A stretch of 64,000 nucleotides of DNA from an uncultured Piscinibacter sp. (GTDB lineage Bacteria; Pseudomonadota; Gammaproteobacteria; Burkholderiales; Burkholderiaceae_C), in contig NZ_CALFYO010000020.1 of assembly GCF_937952055.1 (NCBI RefSeq), positions 124,001 through 188,000 on the forward strand, in the 5' to 3' direction. The notes beneath the pieces are model-generated. The model was not told where the DNA came from, made no database searches, and saw only the letters and a program-made list of their open reading frames with translations. The translations under genes and the position numbers were made by a program. Numbering within the stretch: position 1 is the stretch's first letter; every line of letters starts with the position of its first letter. Shown here piece after piece: positions 8,126 through 16,348 of the stretch.

Positions 8126-9042
8126 AGATCAGCGTGTGCATCGCCACCTACCGGCGCCCCGAACGGCTGCGCGCCCTGCTGCACGACATCACCTGGCAGC
8201 GACTGCTGCCGCAGGAGGTGATCGTGGTCGACAACGACGCCGCGGGCAGCGCGCGCGCCGTGGTCGAGGGCCTGCGCGCCACGCATCCGCCGTTCCGCCT
8301 CCGCTACGAGGTGCAGCCCGAGCAGAACATCTCCCTGACACGCAACCGCAGCGTGGCCCTGGCCAGCGGCGACTGGCTCGCCTTCGTCGACGACGACGAG
8401 CGCGCGCCGCCCGAGTGGCTGCGGCAACTGGCCCACTGCGCGCTGCGCCACCGGCCCGACGGCGTGCTCGGTCCGGTCGTGCCGCTGGTGCCACGCGAGG
8501 CGCCCCCGTGGATACGCCGCGGCGCCTTCTACGACTGGGTCCGCCTGCGCACCGGCACGCTCGTGCCGCCGAACAAGCTGCGCTTCGGCAACGTGCTGCT
8601 GCGCGCGCCGCTGCTCAATGGCCTGCGCGGCCCCTTCGATCCGGCCTATGGCCGCACCGGCGGCGAGGACGGCGACCTGCTCGCCCGCCTGGTGCAAGGC
8701 GGTGCCCGGGTGGTCTGGTGCGACGAGGCGGTGGTGCAGGAGCCGGTCGAACGCTCGCGCCTGTCCTTGCGCTGGCTGCTGATGCGCGCGCTGCGCGGCG
8801 GGCAGGATCACGCGCGCCACCGGCTGAACGGCCGTTACGGTGCGCTCGGCGCCGGCGGCCGCATGCTGTACGCGCTGCGCGCCTTTCTGCAGGCCGCGGC
8901 GGCCGCGGTCCTGGCGCTGCTGAGCTGGCCGCGCGGTCGGCACCATGCGGTGCGCTGGCTGCTCAAGGCCGCCGCGAACATCGGCAAGCTGTCAGTGTTC
9001 TTCGGCTGGCACTACCGCGAGTACGGCGGGCAGGCGGCATGA
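8122..9042 (+). CDS. Family 2 glycosyltransferase
   Basis: The 306-residue product opens with the GT-A fold start MKISVCIATYRRPERLRALL and has VVDNDAAG, the metal/sugar-nucleotide motif VDDDERAP near residue 93, and the acceptor-side TGGEDGDLLARL. A hydrophobic patch near residues 254-275 suggests membrane attachment. It should transfer a sugar to the lipid-linked repeat unit in the cytoplasm; donor and linkage are unknown. It is translationally coupled on both sides by ATGA overlaps. Confidence 0.85.
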   Translation: MKISVCIATYRRPERLRALLHDITWQRLLPQEVIVVDNDAAGSARAVVEGLRATHPPFRLRYEVQPEQNISLTRNRSVALASGDWLAFVDDDERAPPEWLRQLAHCALRHRPDGVLGPVVPLVPREAPPWIRRGAFYDWVRLRTGTLVPPNKLRFGNVLLRAPLLNGLRGPFDPAYGRTGGEDGDLLARLVQGGARVVWCDEAVVQEPVERSRLSLRWLLMRALRGGQDHARHRLNGRYGALGAGGRMLYALRAFLQAAAAAVLALLSWPRGRHHAVRWLLKAAANIGKLSVFFGWHYREYGGQAA

Positions 9043-10223
9043 TCCATCTGCTGCAGGCCCTGCTGTTCGCGCTGGCCCTGCCGACGGCGGCGGCCAGTCT
9101 CTACCTGCTCGCCTTCACGCTGCTGTCGCAGCAGCCGCCGCCGGGGCCGCGCTCGTCACGGCGCATGAAGTTCGACATCGTCGTGCCGGCCCACGACGAG
9201 GCAGCGGTCATCGGCGCCGTGGTCGCCAGCCTGAAGCGGCTCGACTGGCCGGAAGACGGCTATCGCGTGCTCGTGGTGGCCGACAACTGCAGCGACGACA
9301 CCGCGGCGCTGGCGCGCGCCGCCGGCGCCGTGGTGCTCGAGCGCCACGATGCCGAGCGCCGCGGCAAGGGCCACGCGCTCGAGTTCGGCTTCGCCGCCAG
9401 CCGCCGCGATGCCCGGGCCTATGCGGTGGTGGTGGTCGACGCCGACACCGAGATCTCGCCGAACCTGCTCGAGGCCTTCGCCGGCCGCATCGAGGCCGGG
9501 GCCAAGGCCGTCCAGGCCCACTACGGCGTGCTCAATGCGCAGGCCTCGTGGCGCACGCGGCTGATGGCCATCGCGCTGAGCTGCTTCCACCGCGTGCGCT
9601 CGCGCGGTCGCGAGCGGCTCGGGCTGTCGTGCGGGCTGCGCGGCAACGGCTGGTGCGTCACCCACCGGCTGCTGCGCGAGGTGCCGTACCGCGCCTATTC
9701 GCTGGCCGAGGACATCGAGTACGGCATCGACCTCGCGCTGGCGGGGCACCGCATCCACCACGCCGACGAGGCGCGGGTCGACGCGCTGATGGTCAGCGGC
9801 GGGGCCGCTGCGGCCACGCAGCGGCAGCGCTGGGAGGACGGGCGGCGCCAGCTGATCCGCACGCGGCTCGGCCCGCTGCTGCGCTGCACCGGCCGGCCCG
9901 ACGGCGCGGTCTGCCTCGACCTCGCGCTCGACCTGCTGATGCCGCCGCTGGCCTGGGTGCTGCTCGGCGTGGTGGCGCTGCTGGCGATGTCCGGCCTGGC
10001 CTGGCCCTGGGTGCCGGGTGCCGGCCTCTGGATGGGCATCGCCCTGGCCTGCGCCGCCAGCCTGCTGCTGCACGTGCTGCGCGGCTGGCAGCTCAGCGGC
10101 GTGGGCCTGCGCGGCCTGCTCGACCTGGCGCGTGTTCCGGGGTTCGTGCTGTGGAAGCTGCTGCTGATGCTGCGCACCCACGACGTGACACAGTGGATCC
10201 GAACGCGACGGGAAGAGCCTTGA
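9039..10223 (+). CDS. Membrane-bound family 2 glycosyltransferase
   Basis: The 394-residue product has one N-terminal transmembrane segment (about 5-27), a GT-A domain with FDIVVPAHDEA, VVDADTEISP and LAEDIEYGIDL, a TQRQRW stretch like the Q-x-x-R-W motif of processive transferases, and three C-terminal hydrophobic segments (about 300-370). This is the cellulose/hyaluronan synthase-like layout. It could add repeat-unit sugars or extend a chain. It lies between another family 2 transferase and the flippase, with 4-base overlaps. Confidence 0.83.
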   Translation: MIHLLQALLFALALPTAAASLYLLAFTLLSQQPPPGPRSSRRMKFDIVVPAHDEAAVIGAVVASLKRLDWPEDGYRVLVVADNCSDDTAALARAAGAVVLERHDAERRGKGHALEFGFAASRRDARAYAVVVVDADTEISPNLLEAFAGRIEAGAKAVQAHYGVLNAQASWRTRLMAIALSCFHRVRSRGRERLGLSCGLRGNGWCVTHRLLREVPYRAYSLAEDIEYGIDLALAGHRIHHADEARVDALMVSGGAAAATQRQRWEDGRRQLIRTRLGPLLRCTGRPDGAVCLDLALDLLMPPLAWVLLGVVALLAMSGLAWPWVPGAGLWMGIALACAASLLLHVLRGWQLSGVGLRGLLDLARVPGFVLWKLLLMLRTHDVTQWIRTRREEP

Positions 10224-11509
10224 GCGACCACCGCCGCCTGGCCTTTGCCCGACTGTTCAGCAGCGCCGTCGTCAGCCAGGCGCTGCTGTCTGCCGCGAGC
10301 TTCGCCATCGGGCTGCTGCTGATCCGGCGCAGCAGCGACCTCGAGTACGGCCACTACATCCTGGCCATCAGCGCGATCGCCCTGGCGGTCTCCCTGCAGA
10401 ACGCGTTCTGCGGCCCAGCGCTGGCTTCGCAGATGGGGCGGCTCGAGCTGCCGCAGCGCCGCGTGCTGGCCGGCGCGCTGCTGCGCGAATGGCCCGCCCT
10501 GCTCGTCGCCGGCGGCCTGCTGCTGGCCGCCGGCTCGCTGGGCCTGCAGGCCGCCGGCCTGCTGTCGTGGCGCGACACCTGGCTGCTGCTGGCCGGCATC
10601 GGTGCCGCACTGTTCATCCTGCATCGCGAGTGCCTGCGCCTGGTGCTTTTGACCCACCGGAGGCCGCAGGACGTGCTGCGCACCGACCTGCTCTTCGCCG
10701 CGCTCTCGGTAGGCGGGGTGTTCGCTGCCACGCGGGCCTCGCCGGCCGCCGCCTTCGCGATGGTGGCCCTTGCCGTGGCGGCGCTAGCCAGCATCGCCGG
10801 GCTCAGGCGTGCGCTGCGCCGCCACGAAGACTGGAACCATGCCGCGGCGCCGGGCCGGCTGCGTGCCCTGGTGCCGCTGGCGCGGTGGTCGATCGCCGGT
10901 GCCGCCATGCACTGGAGCTTCAGCCAGGGCTATGTCTACTTGGTCGCCGCCACGCTCGACGTGGCCTCCGTCGCCGCCATCGCCGCGATCCGGCAGCTGC
11001 TGATGCCCGTGAACCTGCTGTCCACCGGCATCGGTTCGCTGATGCTGCCGCTGGCCACCGGCTGGCTGGACCGCCACGGTGCGGCCTTCCTGTTCCGCCG
11101 CCTGGCGCTGTTCGCCGCCGCCATGGCGGCGCTGACGCTGGCCTGGTTCGCGGTGCTCTGGCTGGGCCGCGACTGGATCTTCGCCAGCCTGCTGCGCAAG
11201 CAGTTCGCGCAGCGCGATGCCCTGCTGGCGCTGTGGGGCGCGCTGTTCCTGGTGATGGTGGTGCGCGACCAGCTCGCCTACCTGATGGCATCGCAAGGGC
11301 GTTTTCGCGGCCTCACGTTGCTGACCCTGCTCGGCGCCGTCGTCTCGGTGGCCGCCAGCCTGGCAGCCATGCGGGAGTTCGGCGCCACCGGCGCGCTGGT
11401 GGGCATGCTCGCCGGCGAGCTGATCACGCTGGCCGGCGTGATCGTCCTGTCATGGCCCACCGATCGCCGCTGGCGCGCATGGCCGGCCTGGCGCCGCGAG
11501 CCGGCCTGA
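10220..11509 (+). CDS. Wzx-like polysaccharide flippase
   Basis: The 429-residue product starts at a TTG overlapping the previous stop (TTGA). It has about twelve hydrophobic helices and matches the MATE/Wzx type of oligosaccharide flippase in layout, which moves lipid-linked repeat units from the cytoplasmic to the periplasmic face for the Wzy polymerase. It is the last gene of the operon. Its final 60 bp overlap, tail to tail, the end of the GNAT gene on the other strand. Confidence 0.78.
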   Translation: MSDHRRLAFARLFSSAVVSQALLSAASFAIGLLLIRRSSDLEYGHYILAISAIALAVSLQNAFCGPALASQMGRLELPQRRVLAGALLREWPALLVAGGLLLAAGSLGLQAAGLLSWRDTWLLLAGIGAALFILHRECLRLVLLTHRRPQDVLRTDLLFAALSVGGVFAATRASPAAAFAMVALAVAALASIAGLRRALRRHEDWNHAAAPGRLRALVPLARWSIAGAAMHWSFSQGYVYLVAATLDVASVAAIAAIRQLLMPVNLLSTGIGSLMLPLATGWLDRHGAAFLFRRLALFAAAMAALTLAWFAVLWLGRDWIFASLLRKQFAQRDALLALWGALFLVMVVRDQLAYLMASQGRFRGLTLLTLLGAVVSVAASLAAMREFGATGALVGMLAGELITLAGVIVLSWPTDRRWRAWPAWRREPA

Positions 11510-12796
11510 GCCGTCCGCCAGCAGAATCGCCTCGAGCTGCCGGCCCGCCAGCCACTCGCCTCGCCCTGCGCGCACCTGAGACACCAGCGCGGCGATGCGC
11601 TCGCGCTGACGCTCGTCGGACGCCAGCGCCGGGTCGGCAGGCGGACGTGCCGCCGCCTCGCGCCGCGCCGGATTGCACATCGCGCTCACCGCCGGCGCCA
11701 CGGGCGCCGCCAGGCGGCGCTTCCAGTCGCCCAGCCGGCGCCGCCAGTACGGCAGGCTGCCGCGACGGTAGATCTGTGCGACGTGCAGCGGCGTGCATTC
11801 GGCCAGCCAGCGGCTCTTGTAATACCCGAAGCCGGAGCGCAGGTTGAAGAACTCGTGGCCTTCCTCGATGGCTTGGCCCACGCCGAGCAGCAGCATCGCC
11901 GAGCCCGGTGCGAAGCGGCTCAGCCGATCGTCGTAGACGATGTGCAGCGCATGCAGCCCGGTTTCGAAGGCGCCGTTGATGATGCCGGCCACGGGCAGGC
12001 CGTCGAGCAGCAGCAAGCGGATCGAGACGCGCATCGGCTGCCCCTCCTCCAGCAGGCTACGGAACTGCGCAATGTGCCGCGGATGGCTGCCGATGGCGGC
12101 CTCGCCGTGGGCCTTCCAGCTGTTCGGCTCGATGCCGAGGTACAAGGCAAGCAAGGCCGGTGTGTCGGCCGGGTCCGACGAGGCGATGGTCTCGGCGCGT
12201 CCGGCCGCCAGCAGCCCCCTGAACTCCCGCCTCAGGTTGGAACGGAACTTCTTCGACAGTTCAGCGAGGTAGCCGCCCAGACTGTTCCAGCGGATCCGGA
12301 TCGTGCAGTTCTCCAGGCTTGGCCATTGCCGCAGCAGGTAGCCCGACAGGTCGACGCCCGGCGGCGGCGGGAACAGGGTCGAGGCGGCACTCTGCTGGAT
12401 GAACTCGAGAGAGCTCCACTCGCTGCGGCGCCCGAGCAGGTGGCAGTACATGGCCGTGACGACCGGCGTCTCGTCACCGCGCCGGGCGACCACGTGAGGA
12501 CGGTCGGCGTCGTGCGTGACCAGGAAGCCGACTGTGGCCACGCGCAGCCCCAGCATGCGGCGCTCGACGCGCCTGAGCGCGACATAGCCGACCAGGCGCT
12601 CTTCACGGAAGGCCAGCAGCAGCCACAGCTGCGTGCTGCGCCCGCTGGAATCCTCCTCGTCGTGCCGCAGGCGGGCCTGCAGGTGCGCGAAGCTGGAGAA
12701 CGGGTCGGGGTGTGCGGCCTGGCGGTTCAGCGCATCGATCTCCTCGCGCCACGCTGCAGCCTGCGACAAGTCGTGCAGGCAGCGGACCTCGATCAC
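11450..12796 (-). CDS. GNAT/FemAB-like acyltransferase (CelD/BcsL type)
   Basis: The 448-residue product has a GNAT-like fold of the CelD/BcsL kind: N-terminal FSSFAHLQ, then KKFRSNLRREFRGLLAAGR near residues 172-190, and a C-terminal half with GLPVAGIINGAFETGLHALHIVYDD and FFNLRSGFGYYKSRW. Such proteins are found in polysaccharide loci and are thought to acylate sugars or add amino acids. The start is GTG, overlapping the stop of the cupin-like gene (GTGA), so the pair is co-translated. The last 60 bp overlap the flippase gene on the plus strand. Confidence 0.72.
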   Translation of the reverse strand: MIEVRCLHDLSQAAAWREEIDALNRQAAHPDPFSSFAHLQARLRHDEEDSSGRSTQLWLLLAFREERLVGYVALRRVERRMLGLRVATVGFLVTHDADRPHVVARRGDETPVVTAMYCHLLGRRSEWSSLEFIQQSAASTLFPPPPGVDLSGYLLRQWPSLENCTIRIRWNSLGGYLAELSKKFRSNLRREFRGLLAAGRAETIASSDPADTPALLALYLGIEPNSWKAHGEAAIGSHPRHIAQFRSLLEEGQPMRVSIRLLLLDGLPVAGIINGAFETGLHALHIVYDDRLSRFAPGSAMLLLGVGQAIEEGHEFFNLRSGFGYYKSRWLAECTPLHVAQIYRRGSLPYWRRRLGDWKRRLAAPVAPAVSAMCNPARREAAARPPADPALASDERQRERIAALVSQVRAGRGEWLAGRQLEAILLADGSGRLAAPGRPCAPAAIGGP

Positions 12797-13779
12797 GGCG
12801 CGGTAGGCCGCGCCTGCGGCGGCACGGGCAGCTCGTCCAGCGGCCTCGTGCCGCCGGGCGCCTCGGCGTCGATGCGCAGGGTGAAGACGTGCTGCTTGGG
12901 CGGCGCCGGGTCCAGCCCGGCACGGCGCACGATGCGGTGCGCCAGCGTCTTCATCAGCGCACCGGCGCCGTGCTCGTCGAGCGAGGCGCCGGCACGGCCG
13001 AAGCGCAGGCGCAACCAGCGGTTCGCGGCCAGCACGTGCGCACGCCGGCGGGTGGCTGCGGTGAAGTGTTCCGTGGCCAGCGACACGTTGAGTTCGCCGA
13101 TGTTGTCTACACGGTGCGGCGCGTTCTGCGGCCAGGCGATCCACTGACCCGGTTCGAGGTCGTGCACCTCGGCCTGCGCATCCCAGCCCGGCTCGTAGGG
13201 CAGGTACTCGTCGCGCACACCGGCGACGATGTCTTCCAGCGCCTCGCGTGGCGCGATCCGATCGTCGCCGGCCGGGTAGACCCACAGGCGCTTGCGGCCG
13301 CGCACATGCCACAGCACGGAGGCCGGGCCGTCGGCGTGATAGGCCACACACGCCTGCGGCGACGAGATCAGCAGGTTGCCGTGGCTGGATTGCGGCGCGA
13401 ATCCGGGCAGCTGCTGCGCCAGCAGCGCGTAGAGCTGGTCGATCAGCTGTCGCCACTGGGCATCCGCGCGATCCACGCGGGCGAGGTTGAGCCAGAGGCG
13501 GCCCATGCGAACCGCGCGCAGCAGTTCGGCGCCAGGCACGCCGTCGCAGCGCACGTGGCGGACGCCGCCGTGCCCGGCCGCTTCGTCGTGGCCCATCGAG
13601 ACGGCGTGGACCCGCCCGGGCGGCATGCGTTCGAGCAGATCGGCCAGTGCATCGTCGGCGAACAGCGCGCTGCGCTCGAGGGTGTGGGTGCCCCGCACCA
13701 GGCGCCGGCCGAAGTCGCCAGGCTGGGCGGCCGGCAGTGCGCGGACCTGCACGCTCTCAGGTGCGCTCGTCGGGTTCAT
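12793..13779 (-). CDS. Cupin-like/JmjC-type protein
   Basis: The 328-residue product has a double-stranded beta-helix signature: YHADGPASVLWHVRG with an H-x-D pair, then LWVYPAGDD, EVHDLEPGQWIAWPQ and APHRVDNIGELNVSLATEHF with a second histidine. The H-x-D...H arrangement is that of iron/2-oxoglutarate oxygenases of the cupin-8/JmjC kind; activity is not proven by the motif. It is coupled to the downstream GNAT-like gene, so both may modify the same product. The chosen ATG (13779) leaves out 12 weak upstream codons. Confidence 0.7.
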   Translation of the reverse strand: MNPTSAPESVQVRALPAAQPGDFGRRLVRGTHTLERSALFADDALADLLERMPPGRVHAVSMGHDEAAGHGGVRHVRCDGVPGAELLRAVRMGRLWLNLARVDRADAQWRQLIDQLYALLAQQLPGFAPQSSHGNLLISSPQACVAYHADGPASVLWHVRGRKRLWVYPAGDDRIAPREALEDIVAGVRDEYLPYEPGWDAQAEVHDLEPGQWIAWPQNAPHRVDNIGELNVSLATEHFTAATRRRAHVLAANRWLRLRFGRAGASLDEHGAGALMKTLAHRIVRRAGLDPAPPKQHVFTLRIDAEAPGGTRPLDELPVPPQARPTAP

Positions 13780-13945
13780 CGTCGCCAACCTCCTCCGGCG
13801 CAGGCATCGGGTCACGCCGCTGCGCCTCCAGCCTCTGGGCGTGGTGACGGTTCACCTCCGCGGCAGCGGCCAGCGTGCCGGCGTCGAGGCGAGCGCCTGC
13901 CGGCGTCGACTCGCCACTGCGGGCCCCGCCGTGAAGCGCGTCCAT
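13757..13945 (-). CDS. Small hypothetical protein between BON lipoprotein and cupin-like gene
   Basis: A 62-codon frame runs from an ATG 2 bases after the BON gene stop to a stop 23 bases inside the cupin-like gene. The product is acidic at the C-terminus, with no hydrophobic segment and no family I recognise. Its tight fit between two minus-strand genes is the only support. It could equally be untranslated spacer. Confidence 0.33.
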   Translation of the reverse strand: MDALHGGARSGESTPAGARLDAGTLAAAAEVNRHHAQRLEAQRRDPMPAPEEVGDDEPDERT

Positions 13946-13947
13946 CG

Positions 13948-14358
13948 TCAGCGCGCCGTCGTGAGCTGGTTGTCCACCGCGACCACCCCCTTCACCGCGG
14001 TGGCGATCTGGGTCATGCGGTCGCGCGCGGCGCCATCGGGAGCCACCCCGCGCAGAACCACGCGGCCTTCCCGCGTCTCGACGCCGACATCGGCATTCGT
14101 CAGCTCGGAGTCCGCAGCCAGGCCCGCCCTGACCGACGCGGTGATCGCCGTATCGGCGGCGGCGGTCGCGACCGAGTCCATCGCCTTCGCGGTGGAGTCC
14201 TTGGCCTCTTCGAGCTTCGCATCGGCCTTCGCCACCGCCGCGTCGACCTTCTGGCCGGTGGTTTGCGAGTCGTCGCGCCGGTTGCAGGCGCCGAGCGTGC
14301 CGGCCATCAGCAGCGCCGCCGCCAGGGCGGCACCTCGGGAGATCGGGAATCTGTTCAT
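13948..14358 (-). CDS. BON-domain lipoprotein
   Basis: The 136-residue product has a lipoprotein signal (hydrophobic 9-22, lipobox LGAC with Cys25), an alanine/lysine-rich helical spacer (about 35-70) and one BON domain (about 72-134) ending in VKGVVAVDNQL. BON domains bind phospholipid in OsmY-like stress proteins of the periplasm or outer membrane. A second, shorter BON lipoprotein lies at 20737. The gene is probably read from the promoter of the glycine-zipper gene upstream (14632), which has an operator. Confidence 0.85.
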   Translation of the reverse strand: MNRFPISRGAALAAALLMAGTLGACNRRDDSQTTGQKVDAAVAKADAKLEEAKDSTAKAMDSVATAAADTAITASVRAGLAADSELTNADVGVETREGRVVLRGVAPDGAARDRMTQIATAVKGVVAVDNQLTTAR

Positions 14359-14413
14359 CGTTGCGCTCCTGTTCGTGGGGGCCACGGCCGGACGGCCGGC
14401 GGCCGGGGTGGGT

Positions 14414-14632
14414 TCACTTCTTCTTCGGGTCGATCTGGTTGCCAATGACTCCGCCGACCGCCGCGCCGCCGACCGCGCCCGCGGTGCTGCCGCCGGTCAG
14501 GACGGCGCCTGCCGCGCCGCCGATGGCCGCGCCGGCGGCGGTGTTCTTGTCGCGCTGGGACATGCCGCTGCAGGCGGCGAGCGACAGGCCGAGACAGGCC
14601 GTGCCGCACAGGGTGATCCAACGTGTGTTCAT
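14414..14632 (-). CDS. Glycine-zipper lipoprotein (OsmB-like)
   Basis: The 72-residue product has a signal sequence with lipobox LAAC (Cys21) followed by a glycine-zipper of two small hydrophobic helices (AAGAAIGGAAGAVLTGG and GAVGGAAVGGVIG) and a KKK end. This is the layout of OsmB, a small osmotic/stress-induced outer-membrane lipoprotein. GGAG is placed 6 bases before the ATG. The operator at 14714-14729 with CTACAA at 14688-14693 gives a predicted 5' leader of about 48 bases. Confidence 0.83.
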   Translation of the reverse strand: MNTRWITLCGTACLGLSLAACSGMSQRDKNTAAGAAIGGAAGAVLTGGSTAGAVGGAAVGGVIGNQIDPKKK

Positions 14633-14713
14633 GGTGGCTCCAGAGAGAACGGGGCGCGCGGGACGGACGGTCACGCATCGAAGTTCCTTGTAGCCCTCGT
14701 GCCTCGCCCCGTC

Positions 14714-14729
14714 TGTGCGCAGCCGCACA
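14714..14729 (-). promoter_or_regulatory. Operator TGTGCGCAGCCGCACA for the OsmB-like gene
   Basis: On the minus strand the palindrome is followed by GAC and, after 20 bp, by CTACAA (14688-14693). It lies back to back with the site at 14740-14755, only 10 bp away, which faces the hibernation factor gene. Confidence 0.6.
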
Positions 14730-14739
14730 CCCGCCTTTG

Positions 14740-14755
14740 TGTACGTGTGCGTACA
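14740..14755 (+). promoter_or_regulatory. Operator TGTACGTGTGCGTACA for the hibernation factor gene
   Basis: The outer arms TGTAC/GTACA are perfect. GAC follows, and after 20-21 bp comes CCTACGG (14776-14782). The predicted start point is near 14788, about 83 bases before the ATG at 14871. Confidence 0.55.
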
Positions 14756-14870
14756 GACACCGCCGGTCGATCGGACCTACGGTAGCGCCTTCGTCGGCCC
14801 GGCTCTGCCCCAGGCCACCCGCGCAGGCGCCGGCAACGGCGGCGCCCTTCCGACCAAGGACATCCAGACC

Positions 14871-15257
14871 ATGCAGGTTCTTCTCCACGCCGACATGAAA
14901 GACACCGGTGCCCTTCCGCTGGCCGAGCATCTGCAAGGCCGTGTGCGACACGCCCTCGGACGCTTCGGCGAGCGCATCACCGAGGTGGAAGCCCACCTGT
15001 GCGACGTGAACCGCCGGCCCCGATCGGACTACGAGATCATCCACTGCACACTGGCGGCCCGGCTCGGCAGCCTCGAGGGCGTGGTGGTGACCGAGCGCGC
15101 CTACCATGCCGAGCGCGCGATCGACGGCGCGGTGCGCAAGCTCAAGCGCGCCGTCGGCACGGCACTGGCCCGGCACGACCCGCGCCATCCGCGCGCGCAC
15201 CCTGCGGCCGAGCCCGGCGGCGACAGGGCTGCGCCGGACCTGCCGCACTCGCGATAG
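14871..15257 (+). CDS. Ribosome hibernation/HPF-RaiA family protein
   Basis: The 128-residue product has the beta-alpha-beta-beta-beta-alpha layout of ribosome-associated HPF/RaiA proteins: MQVLLHADMKDTG, RVRHALGRFGERITEVEAHL, then IIHCTLAARLGSLEGVVV and a basic helix AIDGAVRKLKRAVGTAL. These bind the 30S subunit in stress or stationary phase. The C-terminal tail is short, unlike long-form HPF. AAGGA lies 12 bases before the ATG. The regulated promoter upstream fits a stress role. Confidence 0.8.
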   Translation: MQVLLHADMKDTGALPLAEHLQGRVRHALGRFGERITEVEAHLCDVNRRPRSDYEIIHCTLAARLGSLEGVVVTERAYHAERAIDGAVRKLKRAVGTALARHDPRHPRAHPAAEPGGDRAAPDLPHSR

Positions 15258-15264
15258 CACTGCA

Positions 15265-16281
15265 ATGGACATCCGGACCGGAGCACGTCACTTGCCTCGC
15301 ACACATGACCCGAAGATCGCCGCCATGCCTCCCCGCGCCACGGGGCGCGCCGGCCGCGTTGAGACAGTGCTGCGTCTGCTCGATGCGGTGCGTCACCCGC
15401 GACCGGGCGCCGGCACGATCGGCCCGGCGCGCATGGCGATGCACTTCCTGCGCTGCGTTCCGCACCTGGACACCTTCCGCGACTGGCTCGGCCACGCGGC
15501 TCACCCGGCGCTGCGCAAGGAGATCGATGCACGGCCCTACCTGCTGACCTGCGTCGTTCATCCCTACCTCAACAGCGCCTGGCCGGCGCAGCATCGGCTG
15601 GCCGTGATCGCGGCGCACTACGCTGCGCTCGCCGGGGGGTGCTGCACGCTGCTGCGCGGGGCCCTACCCGCGCAGTTGGCCGATGCCGGCGAGGGACTGC
15701 GCGTCGAGCTGGACCTGCCCGGCCCGTTCGAGCACGAAGGCGAGTCGACGCTGCATCTGCGCCGTGGCGCGCAGGACCTCTACGCGCTGGCCTTCACGCT
15801 CGGCGAGATTGCGGGGCAGCGCGTGGCCTATGTCGGCGCGCTGCAGGGCCGGCGCAGCCCCGACGCGCTAGACACCTACCGCCGCCTCACCCACCAGTGG
15901 CAGGGCCTGCGCCCGCGCGACCTGCTGCTGGGCGCCTTCCGCCACCTGGCCCTGGCCCTCGGCGTGACGCGCATCCTCGCCGTCGACAACGCGCACCGCG
16001 TCAGCAGCAACGCCTACTTCGCCGCGAGCGGACAGGTGCGTTCCAGCTACGACGAGGTCTGGGCCGATTGCGGCGGCGCCCCGGCGGCAGGCGGATTCTT
16101 CGAAGTCGCGCCACAGGCCGTGCGGCGCGAAGACGGCGCCGTGCCGGCGCGCAAGCGCGCACTCTACCGACGCCGCTACGAGATGTTGGACGACCTGCAT
16201 GCACAGATCGACGCGGCGGTGGCCGCCGTCGGCGCGTGTTCGGCAGCGAACAGATCCGCGGCGTCGATCTCCCTACGATGA
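15265..16281 (+). CDS. VirK/YbjX (DUF535) family protein
   Basis: The 338-residue product has the DUF535 features: YLTCVVHPYLNSAWPA-like N-terminal region with HPYLN near residue 97, a central YVGALQGRR, and the C-terminal LALALGVTRILAVDNAHRV and SSYDEVWADCGG. The family includes Shigella VirK and E. coli YbjX; its biochemical role is unsettled, and links to envelope stress and antimicrobial peptide resistance have been proposed. The ATG at 15265 follows the previous stop by 7 bases; ATG 15325 is an alternative. Its last 15 codons hold the operator for manC. Confidence 0.75.
   Translation: MDIRTGARHLPRTHDPKIAAMPPRATGRAGRVETVLRLLDAVRHPRPGAGTIGPARMAMHFLRCVPHLDTFRDWLGHAAHPALRKEIDARPYLLTCVVHPYLNSAWPAQHRLAVIAAHYAALAGGCCTLLRGALPAQLADAGEGLRVELDLPGPFEHEGESTLHLRRGAQDLYALAFTLGEIAGQRVAYVGALQGRRSPDALDTYRRLTHQWQGLRPRDLLLGAFRHLALALGVTRILAVDNAHRVSSNAYFAASGQVRSSYDEVWADCGGAPAAGGFFEVAPQAVRREDGAVPARKRALYRRRYEMLDDLHAQIDAAVAAVGACSAANRSAASISLR
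16237..16252 (+). promoter_or_regulatory. Operator TGTTCGGCAGCGAACA for manC
   Basis: The arms TGTTC/GAACA are perfect. The -10-like CTACGA (16273-16278) follows after exactly 20 bp. The predicted start point is near 16285. The site lies inside the 3' end of the VirK-family gene. Confidence 0.58.
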
Positions 16282-16348
16282 ACGCATCCCCCATGGAGAA
16301 CACCATTCGTCGCCTGTCCGTGGCGACGGCCAGCCGCTGGTCGACACG

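Noticed and set aside
15265..15325. A possible extra operator near 15288-15303 (CGTCACTTGCCTCGCACA).
   Set aside because: Only one half-site is present and no symmetric partner or -10 follows.
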